Shown one piece after another: positions 57,429 to 64,000 of a stretch of 64,000 nt of DNA. The DNA comes from Diploscapter coronatus. Its lineage: Eukaryota; Nematoda; Chromadorea; Rhabditida; Rhabditidae. The first letter of the stretch is position 1. Each line of letters starts with the position of its first letter. The stretch spans positions 9,633,201 to 9,697,200 of the forward strand of contig OZ038422.1 of NCBI GenBank assembly GCA_964036155.1. Reading direction: 5' to 3'. The notes under the pieces are model-generated. The model was given only the letters and a program-made list of their open reading frames with translations. It had not been told where the DNA came from and searched no databases. A program made the translations under genes and the position numbers.

Positions 57429-60224
57429 TACCTTGATTTTTCAGGTAAAATTATCATCTCTAGTCATTTCTCTCAATGTTTCTTCTTATCAATTTATCCT
57501 TATCATCCTATTTTCATCCATCTTCTCTTCATGGTTCCCATGCCTACATTTACATCATCAGACCTGAAGAAATGAAAGAGAAACCGCAAAAAATGCAGAG
57601 CTCATTATCTCTTCGCTTCACATATATATGCAAATGTGAACGTAGAAAATTAGAAATTAGGAACGAGCTTAAAATGAACTGAAAGTGGCGATTCGGAAAT
57701 TTTTAGATACGAAAATATTCGACATAAAAATGATCATGATGTTGCTTAACAAATCCGTGTCTTTATTGAGTTTTTTTTTACCTATGACAATGCTGGTTCG
57801 AAAGTATCAGCATAAATATGAAGATAAATTGTCATAAATTGTTTAGAATTGAACTTCATCTTGATCTTTCCTATCTTTGGAAAGTTACTCCGAAAATTTC
57901 GCACCAAACAAAGAGTGAAGCAAGCAAATCTTTGGAAGCCGGAACTTTGACCATAATCCGGGCCGATTTTACACGCGGAAATGAACATTCGAAATTTTGG
58001 AGGGTGGGATTTGGTTTGGTAAAAGACGCGAGAATACGAGGAGAAAAAGATTTCAAAAACGAGGGTGGAAATATTGGAATGAAAATATTGAAGGAAAAGA
58101 AAAAAAAACAAAGAAGAAAGACGAAGAACTCATCGAAACTTGAATAGAACCGAGATTGGATTTGGAAGATTTGAGAGTTTTAGATGGAAAACGAAAAATA
58201 AAAGGGCTAAAAAGTGCGAGATCACGATTTTTGAAGATGGAAAAGAAGAAAATAGATTGGTTGAATATGTTAAGGGGTGCAAGATAAAATGATTTCGAGG
58301 ATAAAAAGATGAACCCTTGAAAATCCGAAGGAGGGCTTACCTCACACGAACATGAGAGCTCTTTCCAGAAAGAAGGAAAATAAGCGGTGCAAATATCAAA
58401 GAACGAAAATTGCACGTTGAATTTGGCTAACCACGCCCACTTTGCATTTCAATTCAGCTCGAATAAAAGTGCTTGATACTGAGTTTTAATGGTACTAGAA
58501 TCAGACTAGAAGTAGGTCTTCATTTATCTAATGATGTGGGAATGAAAGTTCACCTCCTAAAATTAATGCGCTATTTTAGAGCTTAAATCTGAGTAATCTA
58601 GACTCTAGTTCTAAAATTCTATCTGGTTCTGTCATCGAAGAATTAGCAAAGATCATAAGCTTACTTGGCATATATGAACTCTTTGTCAGCTTTAGATAAA
58701 AATTGCCTTCATAGAAAACCCTTAAGGTGCAAAATAAGCTAACAAAATCGGTAAGAATTTTTGAAATATGAAATGTTTCGTACTTCAGAACATTCCAGGA
58801 AAATCGCTACAGACATTCGCGTATTTAACGATTCACAACCGCGCATTCCCCTTCTCAAGCATTTGAATCTACGAGTATCTTGAAGCACAAATCGATTAAA
58901 AATTCATAAGCTTTGAATTTCCGAAGTTTTTTCCCTTGAAGAACCAGAAGAAAAGTGTTGTCGAGATGAGTCTACACTACATAGAAGACATTCTCGGAAA
59001 GCAACATTAGCGAAAATCCTAAAAAAAAAATTCCGGGAAATCTAAGAATAATGGGGGCGGATTAACGTTTCCTGTTTTTTTCTTGGCTCTTCACTTTGGC
59101 ATTAGATTAAGATTATTTTGATAAAAATATGTTGCAAAAATATGAATAAAAATTTATGATGTAGAATTTTTAGATGCAATTTTTCTTGAACCATAGACCA
59201 TATTGAAATGGATGCAATCTCATTATTGTAAGGCTAAGAAATCATGACATTTCAGCAAATGGGTTGAGGTAATTTGAAATTCAAAGATGAACAGAAAAAG
59301 AAAACAAATTGGGATGCATATAAAAGGTCTATATAGAATGCCTATGCAATTTATATAAAAAAAAAATGATATCCTCCTTCAAATTGAAGTATTCCAGTGA
59401 AGCATATGAACGCGAAAATGGATCAATGATGGATACATCAACTTTTCATATGTTTATGTGAGTATTTTTGCGTTCATACATCCATGAACTTTCGACAATA
59501 TATGCAAGAGTGACATAAATGTGCATGAATGTATAGAATCGCAAAGAGCACGTCGGATATACTCACATCCCAATATGTAAGCGCCTCAATAGAATGGAGT
59601 TGGGAATATTTAAGGATAGGATGATGTCGAAAGTAATTTCACAAAATGTTTTAATGCAAGTAAAACTCGACAATTTTTCTAATTAGAGATATGGTCAAGC
59701 AGGAACATAGTTTTTCAACGATCAGATGTTTAACTTCATTCAAGAAGTGCTAAATTTTGAGATTGCCTCTATTATACAATATAATTGGCAGCCTGGACTC
59801 CTCAAGCCCTTGCAACCTAATTCTTCGGCCCGGTCCGCAAAATACGAATTGCGCCGTCAGAACTCTGATCGTTTCTTGCTTCCTCCTATTTTCGATCTCA
59901 CAGATTTTGGACACAATAATATCCTAATTTGATATTTGAACATTGTGAAATTGACTGCAAGCGAAAATTGCAAAGCAGGAAAGTTTATGAAAAATCGACG
60001 ATAATTGCTAAAAACGCATAAAGAATGCAGATAAATGGAAATACACGTCAACTTGTCTACATATATCGAATTTTCAAGAGCTTGAATAAAGCTGAGATAA
60101 AGCGGGTTTATGGATATCCGTGAGATAAACGATAAAGGGTATCAAGTGAATAGCGCTTTTGGATGGCTTCTCTCTAACGTCAACCCTCCTAAATGGAACA
60201 TCGAAAGCAATTTTGCCTAATACC

Positions 60225-60306
60225 CAGGGATGTGTACGAATTCAACTCGTTTGAGAGCTCGGAGTGGAGCTCGGGTTGAACTTTTTTCGAACTTCGTACA
60301 CCCCTG
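60225..60306. mobile_element. Very short hAT-like MITE
   Basis: 82 bases with inverted ends CAGGGATGTGTACGAA and TTCGTACACCCCTG, and inner palindromes (TCAACTCG..., GAGCTCGGAGTGGAGCTC). Flanking octamers CTAATACC and CTATTACT match at 6 of 8. The CAGGG end is shared with the elements at 52263 and 62249. Confidence 0.65.
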
Positions 60307-62248
60307 CTATTACTGGGATTTAGAAATGGCATTATAATGAAAGGGAGTAAAAAATCAAGTGGGATTTCTAAAATTGTAACGAAAACACGTGGAAATAGAA
60401 GATAACCAATAAAGTGCAGAATAATTTCCGAATTTGCAAAGTTTCTCCTCCAAAGCTAAATAGAGAGCGAAAATGACGACTCTTCGAGTAATGAATAGAA
60501 AACGCGAAGCAGCAAAAAATGTTGTAGAGACTCGTCAAAAATGCGCGTATTTCAAGCGAATATGCAATGAAATAGAACGGAAAAGCTGAAAAACGGCAGG
60601 AAAATGGGGAATTCCTCAAAGCGATTTTTTACGAATTCAAAACGAATTTTTCGGGTGATTTAAACCATTTTACAGAATTTTGATAGAAACATAGTCTAGA
60701 CGCTTTTTCTTGATACTAAATCAAATTTGACAAGGCTTAAAATGGTCCAACCTACCTGAAGTTGTTCAAGAAGAAGCAAATGGAATTGACAAGGCTTAAA
60801 GATAATTGGAGACAGATTGGGGTAGGACTTTAAAGACTGAGTCGGTAAAAATTCCCAGGACCTCATAAAATATGCATTTACGCTAACCTTTGCTGAAAGT
60901 TATCAATAAAATGTTATGATCTAGAGTAGATGGAGACATAAAATCACTTTCCTCGAAAACGATTGTTACAAAAAAAATTTCAGAATAGTTTTTTCCCACT
61001 AGTTATAAATTTAACATAGGAGTTGCAAAAATAGCAAAATCTAGTTCACATTTGAAAATACAAATCTCTGGTGCGAGGGTGTAAATGGAGTGGATTTGTG
61101 GCTGGAAATGGCAAGAATGATTGACTCGCCTTGCCACTTCCTTCTTCCTCTGTTTTCGTGTTTCTCCAGAGGTTTGAATCGAATCTTTCTAGCTCTTCAA
61201 TTCTTGCATTCGCGCGCTCTTTGCTGCCTTACTAGCCCTCGATAGGCTTGATTTTATGAGGTCAAAAGCATCGCTTTACCTAATAAAGACAAAAAGAAGA
61301 GAAGAAAACTATTGAAAAGCCACTTTGAAACTCCTATTTTTCTGCAATCTTTAGACTTTTTGAAAATAAAGAATGCAGAAAGTTCACGCAAAAATAGTCG
61401 AATGAGGTCTTAAGGGGTCTGGCAAAAATGCCGAAAATCTCCGTCTTTGAAAGATTAGAAGCGCGGGAAACGAGAAAGTGTAGTTTTCGGATTCTAGAGT
61501 AAATGAGACAATGAAACTTTACTTGAAATTCGTCGATTTTTTTCTTTGGAAGGAAAAAACGAAAATAATAAAATTTAAAAGGAAAAAATTTGAAAATTAT
61601 GATCATTGTTAAGAATAGGAACATTAGAAAATGTTAATTTCTAAAACTAAGATAACCAGCATATAAAATTGAACATCAAAAGATCGAAAATATGCGAAGA
61701 AAAAAACAAACCAAAGAAATAATGGTTCGAACATTTTCGTCTATTTAACGTTTCAATGAGACCATCGTTGAATCGTTAAAATGGCATAAATGAGCGTAGA
61801 AAAGACCTTCGAGAGCGGGCCGCAGAAACACAAAGAGTGCAAAAATGAGCAGGCAGATACGTGTGGGAATTTAGGGGAAGGATAAGGAGAGGATAAAGAC
61901 AAAGGCCGCAGATCTGGAAAGGAAATCCGGGGAAAGTCGGGAATAAAGAACGAAGGTTTGAAGGAAAATTGCAACTTGAGATGGCATCTTTTGATTCTTT
62001 TGATCTGAAACTTTTATTTAAAGAATCAAATTTTATCACCATTTTGATGGGTAATGAAGAAATCATGTAAAAGTCTGGATTATTGGATAAAGATAAAAAT
62101 ATCCAACTCTATCTATGTTTGTTTTTCTGAGATTGATCATTTCGGACAAACCCATCTCAGCATGCACATGTTTTGGGAATCAAATGATGTCACGCTCGCT
62201 TGAGAATCCGATGAAAATCAACTTTCGAGTCTTGTCTGATGCAATAAT

Positions 62249-62425
62249 CAGGGCCGTCCAGAAATTCTGTTTCTGTCCTGTTTTTTTTGTTTTCTGTCGA
62301 TTTTTGGCCATTTCTGTTTGTTTTTGCTTTCCGAAATTTTGAAAATCATTCTGTTTCTGTTTTCTGAAATTCTAAAAATTGATTTGTTTTTCGAAATTCT
62401 AAAAACCCATTTCTGAACGGCCCTG
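62249..62425. mobile_element. hAT-like MITE with intact 8-bp target duplication
   Basis: 177 bases with ends CAGGGCCGTCCAGAAA and (reverse complement) CAGGGCCGTTCAGAAA. A perfect direct octamer GCAATAAT sits at 62241-62248 and 62426-62433. Inside are repeated TTCTGTTTCTG units. Ends and the 8-bp duplication are hallmarks of the hAT superfamily; the exact duplication suggests a recent insertion. No transposase. Confidence 0.85.
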
Positions 62426-63103
62426 GCAATAATTTGTCAAATTAGAAAAATTTTAGATAGCTGATCTAAAATCGAAGATTCAAGTTCAACATTCGAATAG
62501 GGATTAAAAATTATTAAAAAGCAATAATTTTATAAAAATGTAGCAATACAATGAAGGACCAGGCATGAATGCACTTTGTGCAATTTTCTGATCAGATTTT
62601 CATTTGTTTCCTTTTTATCTCCCTTCCATCTCCTTTCCCTAATTTCTCTTTTCTATTGTCGTGTTCTTTCGGATCTTTCTTGGGAACGGCAAAGGCTATC
62701 CTGAAATTGGGAATTGGTAACCAAATGTAGTTAGAGAAGAGATGGCAGAAGTTGATTGAGTCAAATGGAAGACGAGATATAAAGGGATTTGGAGAGATTT
62801 GAAAAAGCAGAGAAACAAATAAAGCTAAAAATGAGAATGAACACAAGAATTTCGTCGAATGTAAGAATTTTTTTTTTAACGATTTTCAAAATTTTCTATA
62901 GATATTGAAGGTGAAACAACGAGCGATAAAACGGCAAAAAACTGAGACAAATCACAAAATTATTCAAATAAACTCAGAAGTTTCCTACTTTAATTCCCAG
63001 TACTATTTTCTCTTCTACGAAATAGAGAGAAAGGTAACGAATAATGGATGCCAAAGCAATAAAAACCCGACCGGAAGACACATTTTGGCGGGTGTGCATT
63101 TAG

Positions 63104-63275
63104 TGCTCTAAATCACGACCACATTCGGGTGCAGTACCGATCTGCTAAATGTCAGACCGACTTACATCAGAAGATGGAGGAGAATGAAGGCAAGGACAAA
63201 GAATGGCACGACTCACTGACCACGATAACAAAACATGAAGACTACGAGTGGACCGTCGTTCCGAATCACAACTAA
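63104..63275 (+). CDS. Candidate terminal exon of an unknown gene
   Basis: After a good acceptor (GTGTGCATTTAG) an open frame in phase 2 runs 172 bases to a TAA at 63275. The product is hydrophilic and rich in Asp, Glu, His and Lys (DLHQKMEENEGKDKEWHDSL, ending in EWTVVPNHN). Composition is more gene-like than the surroundings. No upstream exon is identified, so its gene would need a long intron. I recognise no family. Confidence 0.3.
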
Positions 63276-64000
63276 GGCCTATGATGTTTGAAAAATATGA
63301 TTGATATCAGGAAATATAAATAGAAAAATTTTATCCGACAAAAACTCGTCAGGATTGATTCTACTAGTTACTCTAGATGAGTGCAAAATTTTCCTTGATG
63401 ATTTTTTCCCTTGTGAAACGTTCCGAAAGACCACGAAAAACTATTATGAATCATAAGAAAATTCTATGAGGTCTAAATTAAATGAGGGAATTTTCATTAT
63501 GATGTGTAAAGGAATGTGCCCAGAAATAGGTTGAGATGATGAGAGGTTTTATTTACGATTACTCATTAAATGAGTTGTTATATTATTTAATTGCGGAGAG
63601 AAAAACTTATTTAAAAATTAAACAACTGAAGAAAAACGAAAAATTCACTATAAAAATAAATCAAAGCTGGCGAATTGTATGCTTTTGCATACCAAATGGA
63701 CTTATTCTTTCATCCTTTCACAAGCGGCAGCAAAGCATTGTTTTGCGCTCTCATTTCGGGCCGAATTTTCGAATTTACGGCGACAAATAATTTGTTTTTC
63801 GCTCGAAAGGATGGCTAAAAACGACACAACGAAATTTGGAATTTTGAGCAGAGAATTCTTAAACCGCATGAAAATGCGATAATGATGAAGAGGGGCTTTA
63901 AAATGAACTTAAACGAGGTGAATTGGGCCCAAAATATCTGTCATTAGCAATGACTTCATTTAGAAAGTTCAAAATTCAAAGTTAAGCAATGTTTTAAGCA
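63276..64000. other. AT-rich flank, no gene seen
   Basis: Overlapping frames at 63536-63882 show no motif or splice context. Confidence 0.35.

Larger units (their letters stand above)
54320..63103. other. Long, AT-rich, mostly non-coding region
   Basis: Nearly 9 kb upstream of the exchanger gene with no gene I can support. GC-richer islands lie at 56755-56960, 57940-58040 and 59790-59900. Minus-strand donor-like sites (GTAAGC near 58328, GTAGGT near 60752) could belong to non-coding 5' exons of the exchanger or to introns of a gene that extends beyond the window. Three MITEs are listed separately. Confidence 0.4.

Noticed and set aside
57818..58147. Pair of opposite 109-codon frames
   Set aside because: Both strands open by chance in a purine-rich tract; Lys run at the end is low complexity.

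Overview
The window is nuclear DNA from a nematode, most likely a free-living rhabditid-type chromadorean. Evidence: about 37% GC by eye; short introns with TTTCAG-type acceptors; acceptor-like sites just upstream of several start codons, as expected for spliced-leader trans-splicing; nematode gene families (F-box with FBA-like tail, MIG-18-like domain); and clear orthologues of abtm-1, aprt-1, npp-7 and unc-40. No species is claimed. All gene models were joined by hand from exon phase and GT/GC..AG sites. Where exon lengths were summed, the models close in frame: ABTM-1 704 aa, TMEM50 157, APRT 184, UNC-40 1475, NCKX 661, and two nested genes of 222 and 184 aa.

Layout: (1) 1-614 (-) is the 5' part of an unrecognised membrane protein gene. 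(2) 1010-6963 (+) is abtm-1 (ABCB7/Atm1 mitochondrial half transporter), with a complete antisense gene for a secreted MIG-18-like protein inside its first intron (1438-2309). (3) 7534-8876 (+) is a TMEM50 gene carrying two Harbinger-like MITEs in introns. (4) 9643-12402 (+) holds an F-box tandem pair, the first copy broken. (5) 12842-13450 (-) is a small secreted TSP1-like cysteine-rich protein. (6) 15115-19448 (-) is a ZIP zinc transporter. (7) 20804-23277 (+) is adenine phosphoribosyltransferase. (8) 25333-31908 (-) is a Nup153/NPP-7 FG nucleoporin with two RanBP2 zinc fingers. (9) 33104-47466 (+) is the DCC/neogenin netrin receptor unc-40, 28 coding exons. (10) 48882-54319 (-) is a K+-dependent Na+/Ca2+ exchanger (SLC24/NCKX), with a second antisense nested gene for a secreted acidic-repeat protein (52508-53572). 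(11) 54320-64000 is AT-rich and mostly non-coding, with three MITEs and one orphan terminal-exon candidate.

The genes are an ordinary eukaryotic neighbourhood, not one pathway. abtm-1 and TMEM50 might be co-transcribed; the others look independent. The most notable structure is the pair of antisense nested genes for secreted proteins, packed almost edge to edge in host introns, plus a set of intact-looking non-autonomous transposons. I saw no CRISPR, phage or bacterial system, tRNA or rRNA.
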